NCBI GenBank assembly: GCA_964472525.1
Contig: CAYYLL010000005.1
Coordinates: 1-64,000, forward strand
Direction: 5' to 3'
Length of the DNA stretch: 64,000 nt
Origin: SZUA-37 sp964472525
GTDB lineage: Bacteria; Pseudomonadota; Gammaproteobacteria; UBA6429; Thiohalophilaceae
Of the stretch, positions 47,041-56,805 are shown one piece after another. The first letter of the stretch is position 1. Each line of letters opens with the position of its first letter. The notes beneath the pieces are model-generated. The model was not told the DNA's origin. It searched no databases and saw nothing but the letters and a program-made list of their open reading frames with translations. Both the position numbers and the translations under genes were made by a program.

Positions 47041-47931
47041 ATGAATCCACCTAAAGTTAGTCTGGATCAATGGCGAGCCCTGATTGCCGTCATTGATTAT
47101 GCCGGTTATGCGCAGGCAGCCGAGCAACTACATCGCAGCCAGTCATCCGTGAGCTACGCCGTTAACCGTTTGCAAACACAACTTGGCCTTAAGTTCTTGC
47201 ATATTGAAGGACGCAAAGCCGTATTAAGCGCAGCCGGTAAAGTATTACTACAACGCGTACGCCAATTAGTGGCCGATGCCAGTGCGATTGAACAACAGGC
47301 ACACTATCTTGAGCAAGGTTGGGAAGCCGAGATCCGGCTTGCAGTTGAAGCATCCTTTCCAACCCGGTATTTAATGCAGGTGTTAAAATCATTTGAATCG
47401 CTGACAAAAGAAACGCGGGTTCGCCTACATGAAGTCATCTTATCAGGTGCAGAAGATATTTTACGAAAAGGCGATGCCGATTTAATAATCAGCCCTTATA
47501 TCCCTGATGGTTTTTTAGGTGAGGAGTTATTAAAAGTAAAGTTTATCGCGACCGCACATCCAGACCATCCCCTGCATAAGATTAAGCACAAATTAACAAC
47601 CCATGATCTTAATCGGGAAACACATGTTATTGTGAGTGATTCAGGAACAAAAGGCATTGATTCTGGCTGGATTGGCAATATTCATCGTTGGACTGTCACC
47701 AATATGGAGTCTGCACGAAAAATTATAGGTAATGGACTGGGTTTTGGCTGGTTGCCTGAACATGAAATTAAACAGGCCGTTAACAACGGGGACTTAAAGT
47801 ACCTGCCATTAAAAGAAGGACAGATTATCAAAAGTAATCTTTATCTTGTTTATGCCCATCCCGAACAGGTTGGCCCCGCAACTCAGCAACTTGCTGAGTT
47901 ATTAAAACAGATCTGTCGTAAGCAGAAATAG
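47041..47931 (+). CDS. LysR-family transcriptional regulator
   Basis: N-terminal winged helix (LDQWRALIAVIDYAGYAQAA, RSQSSVSYAVNRLQTQLG) and a periplasmic-binding-like effector domain. Length 296 is standard. It diverges from doxX by about 108 bases, the classic LysR arrangement, so the doxX-yqjG-pirin genes are the likely targets, perhaps responding to quinones or electrophiles (inference). It converges with the TlpA gene 8 bases downstream. Confidence 0.9.
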   Translation: MNPPKVSLDQWRALIAVIDYAGYAQAAEQLHRSQSSVSYAVNRLQTQLGLKFLHIEGRKAVLSAAGKVLLQRVRQLVADASAIEQQAHYLEQGWEAEIRLAVEASFPTRYLMQVLKSFESLTKETRVRLHEVILSGAEDILRKGDADLIISPYIPDGFLGEELLKVKFIATAHPDHPLHKIKHKLTTHDLNRETHVIVSDSGTKGIDSGWIGNIHRWTVTNMESARKIIGNGLGFGWLPEHEIKQAVNNGDLKYLPLKEGQIIKSNLYLVYAHPEQVGPATQQLAELLKQICRKQK

Positions 47932-47939
47932 TAACAAAG

Positions 47940-48452
47940 CTATTTTAATAATGATTTTACTTTATTAAGCAGAATATCAGACGACCAATCTCGGCCTCCA
48001 ATGGCACGGTAAATAATATAACCGTTTTTATCGAGTACAAACGTGGTGGGTAACCCTAAAACAGGCCACTCATTGATTATATCACCACTAGTGTCCAGTA
48101 ATACCTGAAAATCAATGGGATAGTCGGCCATAAAGTTAAAAATAGTATCTGCATCTTCACCTACATTGATAGCAATCATAGCAATACCGGATGTTTTAAT
48201 TTTCTGCCAACCTTTATTCATTGATGGTAGCTCACGTCGGCAAGGTGGACACCAAGTTGCCCAAAAATTAATAATAACAGGTTTACCCTGATAATCTTTT
48301 AATGAATGTTGGGTGCCATCCATATCTTTCAAAGTGAAATTTTTTGCCCGTATTTTCTTAGGTAATAAGGTTAACCCTTGTTCGGCATAAACATATTGTG
48401 TTGAAAACAATACGACGATGAACAGTAAAATATATTTATATAATGGCTTCAT
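47940..48452 (-). CDS. TlpA-family thiol:disulfide oxidoreductase
   Basis: Secreted thioredoxin-fold protein of 170 residues. A signal peptide ends near QYVYAEQG, and the active site is WATWCPPCRRELPSM. Periplasmic reduction of disulfides, for example for cytochrome c maturation or metal-thiol chemistry, is likely. It is cotranscribed with the secreted protein at 48462, which ends 9 bases before it. Confidence 0.9.
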   Translation of the reverse strand: MKPLYKYILLFIVVLFSTQYVYAEQGLTLLPKKIRAKNFTLKDMDGTQHSLKDYQGKPVIINFWATWCPPCRRELPSMNKGWQKIKTSGIAMIAINVGEDADTIFNFMADYPIDFQVLLDTSGDIINEWPVLGLPTTFVLDKNGYIIYRAIGGRDWSSDILLNKVKSLLK

Positions 48453-48461
48453 TGTAATTTC

Positions 48462-49049
48462 TCAGCGATCCTTTGGACAAGTTATTGAATGTATCCATGC
48501 GCTTTTAATTTTATTATTGTCCTTCCAAACAACTTTTAAATCAAAAACTGATTTTGGTGGCAAACCAAAACTTATCATTCCCCAACCGTAATCACCCTCA
48601 CTAGCAAAGATCTGTTGTGTTGGAAATGTTGCCCATGTAAAAGCAATTTTTGCAGCAGCATTAACATCGGAGGTAGACCATTCTTTTCCCCATGTTTCTT
48701 TTAGCTTAATATTTTGCAGTTTGTTATTCACGCGTAGTTCCCAATCTTTAAGTGAATAGGAAATGGAGTTAACATGTTTTGAATTGGAAATATTTTTACC
48801 GATAGCCTGAAAGATACAACTTAACGCAATATCATTCGCAACTTTGCGAGAAAAACCACGCGCTTGGAAAAATGCACGCGTTTGATCAGGTAAACGTTGA
48901 ATTAATTCCAACTTAAAGTTACCTTCGGTCAAAGCCCATGAGATTAACTGCGTTGATGGGTTTTTATTCATACTAACAGCAGCAAAAGTATTTACCGCCA
49001 AAACCAATAGTACAATTATTAAATAATTCTGTTTTTGTAGTAACCGCAT
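48462..49049 (-). CDS. Secreted protein of unknown function
   Basis: Protein of 195 residues with a signal peptide (YLIIVLLVLAVNTFAAV). No family recognised. It has two Cys (ALSCIF and SITCPK), possible substrates of the TlpA-like oxidoreductase that follows in the same operon. It is divergent from the czcI-czcCBA block; the 213-base gap between them probably carries both promoters. Confidence 0.55.
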   Translation of the reverse strand: MRLLQKQNYLIIVLLVLAVNTFAAVSMNKNPSTQLISWALTEGNFKLELIQRLPDQTRAFFQARGFSRKVANDIALSCIFQAIGKNISNSKHVNSISYSLKDWELRVNNKLQNIKLKETWGKEWSTSDVNAAAKIAFTWATFPTQQIFASEGDYGWGMISFGLPPKSVFDLKVVWKDNNKIKSAWIHSITCPKDR

Positions 49050-49262
49050 TATTCTTTAAATTATCATTATATATATCTTATATATCGTTAAGCATTACAA
49101 CCGTCAAGTCAATATAAAAAGTCGCCTGAAACTTGCCGTTTAAATTAACAGATAATTAAATCTTTAAAATCAAATATATAGCCCACATTTAATATAAATT
49201 CATTTCTATTGAAAACATTATAATCCTTGCTATCTATTTTTGATTAGGCTATTGTCCGCTTT

Positions 49263-49571
49263 ATGAGCCGCTACTTCACTATGCTATTACTTCTTGTTGT
49301 TTTAACAACGCAGTCTGCGTGGGCGATGCATAGTGAAATTACTGTTCAACATTTAGATGATACTCATATTGTATTAATGTCTAACTCTGATTCAACAACG
49401 GTTAGTTTTGAGTCTTGTGACCATCTCTGCCATGCTGCGGCCCATTTACTCGGTTTACTTTCTACCTGTTCGGCTGAATTTAGTACGATGGTACATACAC
49501 AAAAAATATCAGCCTACGGATTAAATACACTTTTCAAATACCAACCATCCATTCCACCTCCCATTAGCTAA
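49263..49571 (+). CDS. CzcI-like periplasmic protein at head of czc operon
   Basis: Secreted small protein of 102 residues; the signal peptide ends QSAWAMHS. The mature part has a His/Cys cluster ESCDHLCHAAAHLLG suitable for metal binding. Position directly before czcC fits CzcI, a metal-dependent modulator of the efflux operon. A similar-sized protein precedes the czcC remnant at 28111. Confidence 0.6.
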   Translation: MSRYFTMLLLLVVLTTQSAWAMHSEITVQHLDDTHIVLMSNSDSTTVSFESCDHLCHAAAHLLGLLSTCSAEFSTMVHTQKISAYGLNTLFKYQPSIPPPIS

Positions 49572-49657
49572 ACCTTTTTTTATTCTATTTTATATTTCTG
49601 TGTGCGCTTGCATGACGGGTGCGCCTATATTTACAGTAATACTTTAAGGTTTATAGT

Positions 49658-50956
49658 ATGTACAAATTTAATCGTCAGCATATTTTTAATATGTTGTTAG
49701 TTCCATGTGTTTTATTTACAGAAGTAGCGTTGGCTGAACCATTATCAAATAGCCAGACACAAGTCGAAAGCAGCAATGTCAGTACCTATACGCCTGCACC
49801 TGATGCTTTAACTAACTTTATTTCACTTAACATCAAAAAACATCCTCGCTTTATAGCGGCAAAAGAAAAACTTGATGCCGCGATACAAGTATACAAAGCG
49901 GCAGATCAAGCTGTTTATAATCCGGAAATTGAACTTGATACCGAAAAAACCAGCATCCGGACATCAACCATTGGTATTAACCAGACAATAGACTGGAGCG
50001 ATCAACGCGGAGCTAAAACATTAGCTGCAAAACAGAATTTAATCGCAGCAAAGTTCAGTTTTCAACGAGAGCGTCAACTGCTAGTAAGGGATTTATTAAC
50101 CGTCCTCAGTAATTATCAATTTAAAAAGGATCTGGCTAAACTATCTCAACACCGAATTAGTTTAATGAAAGACTTTCGTGATATTGCAAAACAAAAATAC
50201 CGCGCAGGTGACTTGAATCAGGTTGGATTGTATTTAGCTCAACTCGCCTACTCCGAAGCCGTCCTAAATAATGCACAGATATTGGTCGACAAGGTTTCTG
50301 CTGAACAAGACTTTTATGCTTTATACGGTTCTGGCAACTTAGCTCCCCCCTCAATGAACTATGTTTTCCCCACAATTAATTTACCCCAAGACATGACAAA
50401 CTTTGCACTCACACTGCCTCAAATGAAAATAGTCCGTGCAAGAGTAAAAGCAAGCAAAGCGAATATAGCCTTGAGAAAAAGTGAAACAAGTGCCAACCCC
50501 ACTATTGGTATTCGTGGCGGAAAAGAAGATAAAATCTCTCTAGTTGGTTTAACGATTTCATTCCCATTAAATATCAGAAATACATATAAAGCTGAAATTC
50601 AGGCAGCACAACATGATTATTTGAAAAATGAACAGCTTGCGCAACAGACCTTTCGTAATTTAAAGCGTGATATTGTCACCGCAACAAAAAAATATCAGTT
50701 AACCCAAAAAGCATGGCAACAATGGAGAACGAATGGGAAAGTTAGTGTTAAACAACAGTTCATTATTCTTAAGAAATTATGGGTAACTGGAGATTTAAGC
50801 ACTGCCGATTATCTGGTGCAAATCAAACAAAATTTGGACACACAATCAGCCGGTTTAAATTTACAAATCACTTTATGGGAAAGTTGGTTTGAGTGGTTAG
50901 AACAAACCGCACGTATTGAATCATGGCTAAAAATAAATTTATTAGGTGATAAATAA
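49658..50956 (+). CDS. czcC: CzcC/CusC-type outer-membrane efflux channel
   Basis: TolC-family outer-membrane factor of 432 residues with signal peptide (TEVALAEP). Two TolC-type repeats: YNPEIELDTEKTSIRTSTIG with IDWSDQRGAKT in the first, and NPTIGIRGGKEDKIS with LTISFPLNIRN in the second. It forms the export duct of the CzcCBA tripartite pump. The adaptor gene starts 1 base after its stop. The closely related remnant at 28516 shows that a second copy once existed. Confidence 0.87.
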   Translation: MYKFNRQHIFNMLLVPCVLFTEVALAEPLSNSQTQVESSNVSTYTPAPDALTNFISLNIKKHPRFIAAKEKLDAAIQVYKAADQAVYNPEIELDTEKTSIRTSTIGINQTIDWSDQRGAKTLAAKQNLIAAKFSFQRERQLLVRDLLTVLSNYQFKKDLAKLSQHRISLMKDFRDIAKQKYRAGDLNQVGLYLAQLAYSEAVLNNAQILVDKVSAEQDFYALYGSGNLAPPSMNYVFPTINLPQDMTNFALTLPQMKIVRARVKASKANIALRKSETSANPTIGIRGGKEDKISLVGLTISFPLNIRNTYKAEIQAAQHDYLKNEQLAQQTFRNLKRDIVTATKKYQLTQKAWQQWRTNGKVSVKQQFIILKKLWVTGDLSTADYLVQIKQNLDTQSAGLNLQITLWESWFEWLEQTARIESWLKINLLGDK

Positions 50957-50957
50957 A

Positions 50958-52142
50958 ATGAAAAAATTAGTAACCTTTATCGTAATTACATTATTTTTAA
51001 TAACCGGCTGCGGTCAGGAAAATAATGCCAGCAATGAAAAAAGTGAAGTATCTCATGCAACCACTGACAGCCATGCTGATAAATCAACTCATAACGAATC
51101 AGAGAACGAAAACCCTGAACACAATAATTCCGGCATTGTTAAATTAACCCCCACCCAAATGAAAATGGCAGATATTAAGGTTGAAACATTAAATCTGAAA
51201 AATATTGCCATTAGTATCGATGCTCCCGGTGAAGTAAAATTAAATGCTTATAAAACAATAAAAGTAACCCCTCGTATTGCCGCACAGGTTATCGCTCGAC
51301 ATGCTGTACTCGGTGACCTCGTTAAGGTTGGACAAGCTCTGGTAACACTATCAAGTGTTGAAATGGCAGATGCACAGGGTCAACTCCTGCTTGCAGATAA
51401 AGAATGGAAACGAGTTGTTCGATTAGGTAAAAAAGTGGTGTCTCAACGTCGTTTTATTACTGCAAAAGTAAATTATGAAAAATCACTGGCCAGTGTAAAG
51501 GCATACGGAATGACAAAAAGTGAAATTTCGGCTTTATTAGCAGGTAAAAGACTCGCAGATGGTTCTTTTAAACTTATTGCTAATCAGGCAGGTAGAGTAT
51601 TACATGATGTGTTCACAGTAGGCCAACGTGTTGAAGCCGGCTATGAACTTATGGTTATTGCAGACGAATCAACAATGTGGGTAGAAGCACGCGTAACACC
51701 GGCTAATGCAAGCAAGGTGAAAGTTGGCAATGATACAGAAATATCTTTTAACGGTAAAACAATACCGGCAAAAGTTATTCAACTTCACCACTCTCTCGAT
51801 GAAACAACACGAACATCGGCTGTTCGTATCGAAGTCAATAATAAAGATGATTTATTGCACTCGGGCATGTTTGTGAGTGTCAAAATCAATACTACCGACA
51901 CACGAAAAGGATTTTCATTACCCGAAGCAGCCGTATTACGTAGCCCTGATGGCGACTGGCAAATATTTGTTGAACAAGACGAAGCCGGTAAATTTAAAGC
52001 TATCGAAATAAAAGTAGACCAGGTTCATAATGGACAGGCGATTATTTCCGGCATTAAGGCTGGCGTACGTGTTGTAACACAAGGTGCGTTTTCTGTTCAG
52101 TCTGAACTGGCTAAAAGCGGCTTTTCTGTGCATAACCATTAA
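50958..52142 (+). CDS. czcB: CzcB-type periplasmic adaptor (lipoprotein)
   Basis: RND membrane-fusion protein. The N-terminus has a lipobox-like LITGCGQEN, then a His-rich linker (HATTDSHADKSTHNE) likely to bind metal. Biotinyl-lipoyl-like halves (ARHAVLGDLVKVGQALVTL and ANQAGRVLHDVFTVGQRVE) flank a hairpin, and the C-terminal barrel follows. I use the ATG at 50958; the frame also opens with a GTG at 50946. Between czcC and czcA. Confidence 0.88.
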   Translation: MKKLVTFIVITLFLITGCGQENNASNEKSEVSHATTDSHADKSTHNESENENPEHNNSGIVKLTPTQMKMADIKVETLNLKNIAISIDAPGEVKLNAYKTIKVTPRIAAQVIARHAVLGDLVKVGQALVTLSSVEMADAQGQLLLADKEWKRVVRLGKKVVSQRRFITAKVNYEKSLASVKAYGMTKSEISALLAGKRLADGSFKLIANQAGRVLHDVFTVGQRVEAGYELMVIADESTMWVEARVTPANASKVKVGNDTEISFNGKTIPAKVIQLHHSLDETTRTSAVRIEVNNKDDLLHSGMFVSVKINTTDTRKGFSLPEAAVLRSPDGDWQIFVEQDEAGKFKAIEIKVDQVHNGQAIISGIKAGVRVVTQGAFSVQSELAKSGFSVHNH

Positions 52143-52156
52143 AGGGTAACGCAACC

Positions 52157-55100
52157 ATGTTAAATAATATTATCGATTGGTCGGTACGCAACCGACTGTT
52201 AGTAGTGCTGGCTTTATTAGCTTCCATTGTGGGTGCCATATTAATTTTACCCAAACTTAATCTAGATGCTTTTCCTGATGTAACCAATGTGCAGGTTCAA
52301 ATTAATACCGAAGCTCAAGGCCTTGCGGCAGAAGAAGTAGAGCAACTGATCACCTTCCCTATCGAGGCGGTTATGTATGCTTTACCTGATGTTGAAGAAG
52401 TACGCTCAATATCAAAAACAGGTTTATCTGTGATCACCGTTGTTTTTAAAGAAGGTACTGATATTTATTTTGCACGTCAGCTAGTCTTCGAACGGTTACA
52501 AGCAGCACGCGAACAAATCCCTAAAGGTATTGGCACCCCCGGTATTGGTCCGAACTCATCCGGTTTAGGGCAAGTATTTCAGTATATTTTGCGCGCAGAT
52601 GATCCGGAAAAATATGACATCATTACATTACGCAGCTTTAATGACTGGATTGTGAAATTATTATTAATGCCTGTTGGTGGTGTCACCGAAGTTTTATCTT
52701 TTGGTGGTGAAGTACGACAATATCAGGTGCAGTTAAATCCTAAACGCCTTCTCGCCTATGGCTTAACCGGTGATGATGTTGCCAAGGCTGTTGAAGACAA
52801 CAATCGTAATTCAGGTGGCTGGTATATGGATCGAGGTGAAGAACAACTCGTTGTCCGTGGCGTTGGCTGGGTGCGTAGTGGTAAGGAAGGTTTACGTGAT
52901 ATTAGCAACATTCCGTTAAAAACAATCAAGGGTACTGTTATTCGTGTTAAGGACGTTGCAAAAGTTGCCTTTGGCCCGGAAACACGCCAAGGTGCCGTTA
53001 GCCTTACACGACGAGATAAAAATGGTAAACCCGTTGCATTAGGAGAAGTTGTTGCAGGTGTTGTATTAAAACGTTTAGGTGCTAACACTAAGTCAACGAT
53101 TGACGGTATTAAAGCAAGAATAGTTGCAATACAAGCGGCGTTACCCGATGGGGTAAGACTAGAACCATTTTATGATCAGTCCGATTTAGTTGATCAAGCT
53201 GTATCCACCGTAACGAAAGCGTTGCTAGAAGCATTCGTATTAATTGTGATTGTACTTATGTTATTTTTAGTAAACGTACGAGCTACTTTTCTTGTTTTAC
53301 TTTCGGTCCCTATTTCTATTGGACTCGCTTTAATGGCGATGGCTTTTTGGGGTATTTCTGCTAATTTAATGTCACTGGGTGGACTCGCCATTGCCATAGG
53401 AATGATGATTGATGGCTCTGTTGTTATGATGGAACATATTTATAGCCATTTAACAGAGGCCGATAAGCAGGATGGAGAAAACCATATTATTGCCACTAAT
53501 GATCCAGACCCTTATGACACAAAAAATGATACACATGGAATCGCTTTACGTATTCAAGAAGCCGCACGCGAAGTAGCTCGTCCGGTATTTTTTGCAGTAC
53601 TCATTATTATTATTGTGTTTGCACCTTTATTCAGTCTGGAAGGCGTTGAAGGAAAGTTATTTCAACCGATGGCGATATCCATTGTATTGGCAATGGTTGC
53701 ATCATTATTCGTTGCCTTGGCAGTTGTTCCGGCATTAGCAACCTATTTATTTACACGCGGAGTGGAACATAAAGATGGTTATATCATGCCAGCTTTAAAT
53801 CGCTACTATAGGAAGATATTACCCTTAGCACTCCAACAACGTAAAAAAGTGATTATAATTGCGGTTGCTTTATTTGCCTTCTCACTTGTTTTAGTTCCAT
53901 TTTTAGGAACAGAATTTGTACCAGAACTTGAGGAAGGCACAATCAACGTCCGCACCACTCTGGCACCTTCGGCCAGTTTAAAAACGGCGCTTAAAATTGC
54001 CGGCAAACTGGAAGCCGCTTTGCTTACCTTTCCGGAAGTCACTTATGCAACCAGTCGTATTGGTCGACCTGAAATTGGTGGTGATCCGGAAGCCGTATCC
54101 AATGTAGAAATTTTTGTAGGTTTAAAACCTGTTTCTGAATGGACCAGTGCCTCTAATCGAATTGAGTTACAGAAATTAATGGAAAAGAAAATGAGTCAAT
54201 ACCCCGGTTTACTTTTCTCTTTCTCTCAACCGATTGCAACACGTGTGGATGAATTATTATCAGGTGTGCGCGCACAACTGGCGATTAAACTATTTGGTTC
54301 AAATTTAAAAATACTTGCTAAAAAAGGAGCCGAAATAGAATCATTAGTTAAAAAAGTAAAAGGAACCCGTGGTGTTGCCATGGAACAAATTGGTGGCGAA
54401 GCACAACTGGCTATTCGACCTGATCGTGATGTTTTGTCTCGTTACGGTATTTCTGTTAGCCAAGTCATGGATTTGGTTTCAGAAGCCATTGGTGGCCGAG
54501 AAGCCGGGCAAGTTATCAATGGTAATGAACGTTACGACATATATGTTCGCCTTGCCAAGAAATATCGAAACAATATCGAAGCGATACGCAACCTTATTAT
54601 ACAAGCACCTTCTGGCGCATTGGTAAAACTACGTGATGTTGCAAAGGTTAATATTGAAACTGGGCCACCGCAAATTCGTCGGGATGATGTACAACGTCGC
54701 GTGGTTATCCAGTCCAATGTTGAAGGACGCGACATGGGTGGCTTGGTTGCTGAACTTCGCCAAAGAATTAAAAAAGAAATAGACTTGCCACCTGGGTATG
54801 CAGTCGTTTTTGGTGGGCAATTTGAGAATCAACAACGTGCGCAAGCGCGCTTAATGATAGTTGTCCCCTTATCATTAGGTTTGATCTTCTTGTTACTTTA
54901 TTTTGCATTTAGTTCAATGGGGCAGGCATTACTGATTATGCTTAATGTTCCACTTGCACTTATCGGTGGTATCGCCGCACTCTTTATTTCAGGTCAATAT
55001 TTATCTGTTCCCGGCTCCATTGGTTTTATTGCACTATTTGGTGTTGCTGTATTAAACGGTGTTGTAATGGTGAATGCAATCAACCAGAGAGTATTTGGTG

Positions 55101-55342
55101 GCGCTAAAATACAAGATGCTGTATTTGATGGAGCCTTATCACGCTTACGACCTGTGCTGATGACTGCTGCTATCGCTGCTCTGGGTTTAATCCCAATGTT
55201 GTTAGCAACAGGAGTGGGGTCAGAAGTACAACGCCCTCTTGCTACGGTTGTTGTTGGTGGTTTATTTTCATCGACGTTATTAACGCTGATTGTTGTTCCA
55301 GTGTTATATGAGCGATTCTCAAAATATATACTTAAATCTTAA
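52157..55342 (+). CDS. czcA: Heavy-metal RND pump (CzcA/CusA family)
   Basis: Inner-membrane proton-driven pump of 1061 residues with twelve helices, NVQVQINTEAQGLAAEEVEQ, FDGALSRLRPVLMTA and GGLAIAIGMMIDGSVVMMEH in helix 4. In classic divalent HME pumps (CzcA, CnrA) helix 4 reads DFGLIVDG; the IAIG-x-MIDG form here is nearer CusA and HME3/4-type pumps, so monovalent or other metals are possible. A loop after helix 4 carries an extra acidic/His-containing insert (TNDPDPYDTKNDTHG). The substrate should therefore not be assumed to be Zn/Cd/Co. The CDF-like gene follows after a hairpin. Confidence 0.9.
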   Translation: MLNNIIDWSVRNRLLVVLALLASIVGAILILPKLNLDAFPDVTNVQVQINTEAQGLAAEEVEQLITFPIEAVMYALPDVEEVRSISKTGLSVITVVFKEGTDIYFARQLVFERLQAAREQIPKGIGTPGIGPNSSGLGQVFQYILRADDPEKYDIITLRSFNDWIVKLLLMPVGGVTEVLSFGGEVRQYQVQLNPKRLLAYGLTGDDVAKAVEDNNRNSGGWYMDRGEEQLVVRGVGWVRSGKEGLRDISNIPLKTIKGTVIRVKDVAKVAFGPETRQGAVSLTRRDKNGKPVALGEVVAGVVLKRLGANTKSTIDGIKARIVAIQAALPDGVRLEPFYDQSDLVDQAVSTVTKALLEAFVLIVIVLMLFLVNVRATFLVLLSVPISIGLALMAMAFWGISANLMSLGGLAIAIGMMIDGSVVMMEHIYSHLTEADKQDGENHIIATNDPDPYDTKNDTHGIALRIQEAAREVARPVFFAVLIIIIVFAPLFSLEGVEGKLFQPMAISIVLAMVASLFVALAVVPALATYLFTRGVEHKDGYIMPALNRYYRKILPLALQQRKKVIIIAVALFAFSLVLVPFLGTEFVPELEEGTINVRTTLAPSASLKTALKIAGKLEAALLTFPEVTYATSRIGRPEIGGDPEAVSNVEIFVGLKPVSEWTSASNRIELQKLMEKKMSQYPGLLFSFSQPIATRVDELLSGVRAQLAIKLFGSNLKILAKKGAEIESLVKKVKGTRGVAMEQIGGEAQLAIRPDRDVLSRYGISVSQVMDLVSEAIGGREAGQVINGNERYDIYVRLAKKYRNNIEAIRNLIIQAPSGALVKLRDVAKVNIETGPPQIRRDDVQRRVVIQSNVEGRDMGGLVAELRQRIKKEIDLPPGYAVVFGGQFENQQRAQARLMIVVPLSLGLIFLLLYFAFSSMGQALLIMLNVPLALIGGIAALFISGQYLSVPGSIGFIALFGVAVLNGVVMVNAINQRVFGGAKIQDAVFDGALSRLRPVLMTAAIAALGLIPMLLATGVGSEVQRPLATVVVGGLFSSTLLTLIVVPVLYERFSKYILKS

Positions 55343-55350
55343 ATAGATAA

Positions 55351-55380
55351 CCGCATAAATAAAAGGATTTGTTTATGCGG
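55351..55380. terminator. Hairpin after czcA
   Basis: CCGCATAAA and TTTATGCGG form a perfect nine-base stem around a 12-base loop, starting 8 bases after the czcA stop. It is followed by AT-rich sequence but no clean T-run, so it may give partial termination before the CDF-like gene. Confidence 0.5.
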
Positions 55381-55420
55381 AATATTTATTCTATTCAATA
55401 TTCAAAATAATGAAATAACA

Positions 55421-56035
55421 ATGTCTGATCACTCTAATAAATGTGGCTGTGATATTTCAAGCAACATAACTCAACAAGTACGTAATGTACTTATCATTGT
55501 TCTGTTATTGAATGCTGGGATGTTTATCGCAGAATTTTCTGCTGGAATAATAAGTGAGTCAACGGCGCTATTAGCTGATTCTCTCGACATGCTTGCCGAT
55601 GCTATCGTTTATGCGATTGGTTTGTACGCACTAGGCCGTTCATCACTTTGGAAAACGCGAGCCGCGTTAACCAATGGAATTTTACAATTAGTGCTGGGCT
55701 TCGGTGTTTCTGTGGAAGTTGTTCGCAGGCTGATAGCCGGCGGGATCCCACATTATGAAACAATGGGTGTTTTAGGAATACTGGCCCTGCTTGCTAACAC
55801 GATTAGCTTTATACTTTTACTCCGTTATAAAGATGGTGATATTAATATGCGTGCAACTTGGTTATGCACACGTAATGATATGATCGCAAATATTGGTGTT
55901 TTAGCTGCCGCCTATTTTGTTTACCAATTTCAGTCCTATTGGCCCGATATTATTATTGGCATGATTATCGCCATTATTGTCATACATTCAGCAATTCGAA
56001 TTATTATAGAAGCAAAAAATAAGCAAATTCATTGA
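55421..56035 (+). CDS. CDF-like cation transporter, short
   Basis: Membrane protein of 204 residues with about six helices, resembling the cation diffusion facilitator core. Helix 2 has ALLADSLDMLADAIVYAIGL, a D-x3-D metal site instead of H-x3-D, and helix 5 has TRNDMIANIGVL. The cytoplasmic C-terminal domain is absent. An N-terminal Cys pair (KCGCD) may bind metal. Linked to the czc operon, it may work with the pump, but the altered site could change the ion. Confidence 0.78.
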   Translation: MSDHSNKCGCDISSNITQQVRNVLIIVLLLNAGMFIAEFSAGIISESTALLADSLDMLADAIVYAIGLYALGRSSLWKTRAALTNGILQLVLGFGVSVEVVRRLIAGGIPHYETMGVLGILALLANTISFILLLRYKDGDINMRATWLCTRNDMIANIGVLAAAYFVYQFQSYWPDIIIGMIIAIIVIHSAIRIIIEAKNKQIH

Positions 56036-56199
56036 GTTACATTTAAATGTTTCACCTTATTATACATTCTAGTTATTGTTTACCTAAGTAACAAAGGGTA
56101 CAGAATACCCTCCATTTTGTCTGCTAATATTATAATCAATATGGGCATCACGGTACGTTGTTCTGTTGATGCCATGAACAGATGTAGGTGGTAAATATT

Positions 56200-56805
56200 A
56201 TGTCATGTAGTCACACGTCAAATTGTCAGTTGTACCCGTTATTAGCAATGGAACCCGCATTAATGTTATGGAAAAAACATTATTGTGAAAATAATTTTGA
56301 AAAATGTAAACGTTATCATTATTCACTTGAAGGTAAAGTTGCACCTCTCACACTGTTACCTAATGGGAAAATGTTGGAAAAACGCACCACGACCGAAATC
56401 AATACGGCTGCATTATTTAATGCGATAGAAAAAAAGCGTATCCCTGTTGTTAAATCAATCATTAAAATAGGCCTCGGCAGTAGAAACTTACAAACAAGCG
56501 CAGGTCTAAGCCCACTGATGGCGGCGGCAGGTATTGGTAGTGAAGAACTTGTCAAGCTAATGCTTGCCGAAGGCTGCAATCCATGGAAAAAAACATTAAA
56601 AGGCAGAACAGCTTTAGACTATGCCATAAAAAGCGGCAGCATTAAATGTGAAAACCTGATACGCGCACAATTACTTGCTACACCGGAAGAAGAATTTAAA
56701 GCAATAGCTGAAGCTGCTCAAATAAATTCAAGTAATACAGACCGCTCATTTTTGGTGAAAATGTTTCAAAAATTAAATCCATTTACTTCAACAGGTGAAG
56801 CATGA
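56200..56805 (+). CDS. Cys-domain plus ankyrin-repeat protein
   Basis: Cytoplasmic protein of 201 residues from the ATG at 56200 (AGGTGG upstream). The N-terminal 60 residues hold a Cys pattern, SCSHTSNCQLYP and YCENNFEKCKRY, which I have seen as a stand-alone domain and which could bind a metal or Fe-S cluster. Residues about 70-165 form ankyrin-like repeats (SAGLSPLMAAAGIGSEELVK, KGRTALDYAIKSG). Its stop overlaps the start of the following YeeE/YedE gene by 4 bases, so it belongs to that sulfur-related operon, perhaps as a regulator. Confidence 0.7.
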   Translation: MSCSHTSNCQLYPLLAMEPALMLWKKHYCENNFEKCKRYHYSLEGKVAPLTLLPNGKMLEKRTTTEINTAALFNAIEKKRIPVVKSIIKIGLGSRNLQTSAGLSPLMAAAGIGSEELVKLMLAEGCNPWKKTLKGRTALDYAIKSGSIKCENLIRAQLLATPEEEFKAIAEAAQINSSNTDRSFLVKMFQKLNPFTSTGEA

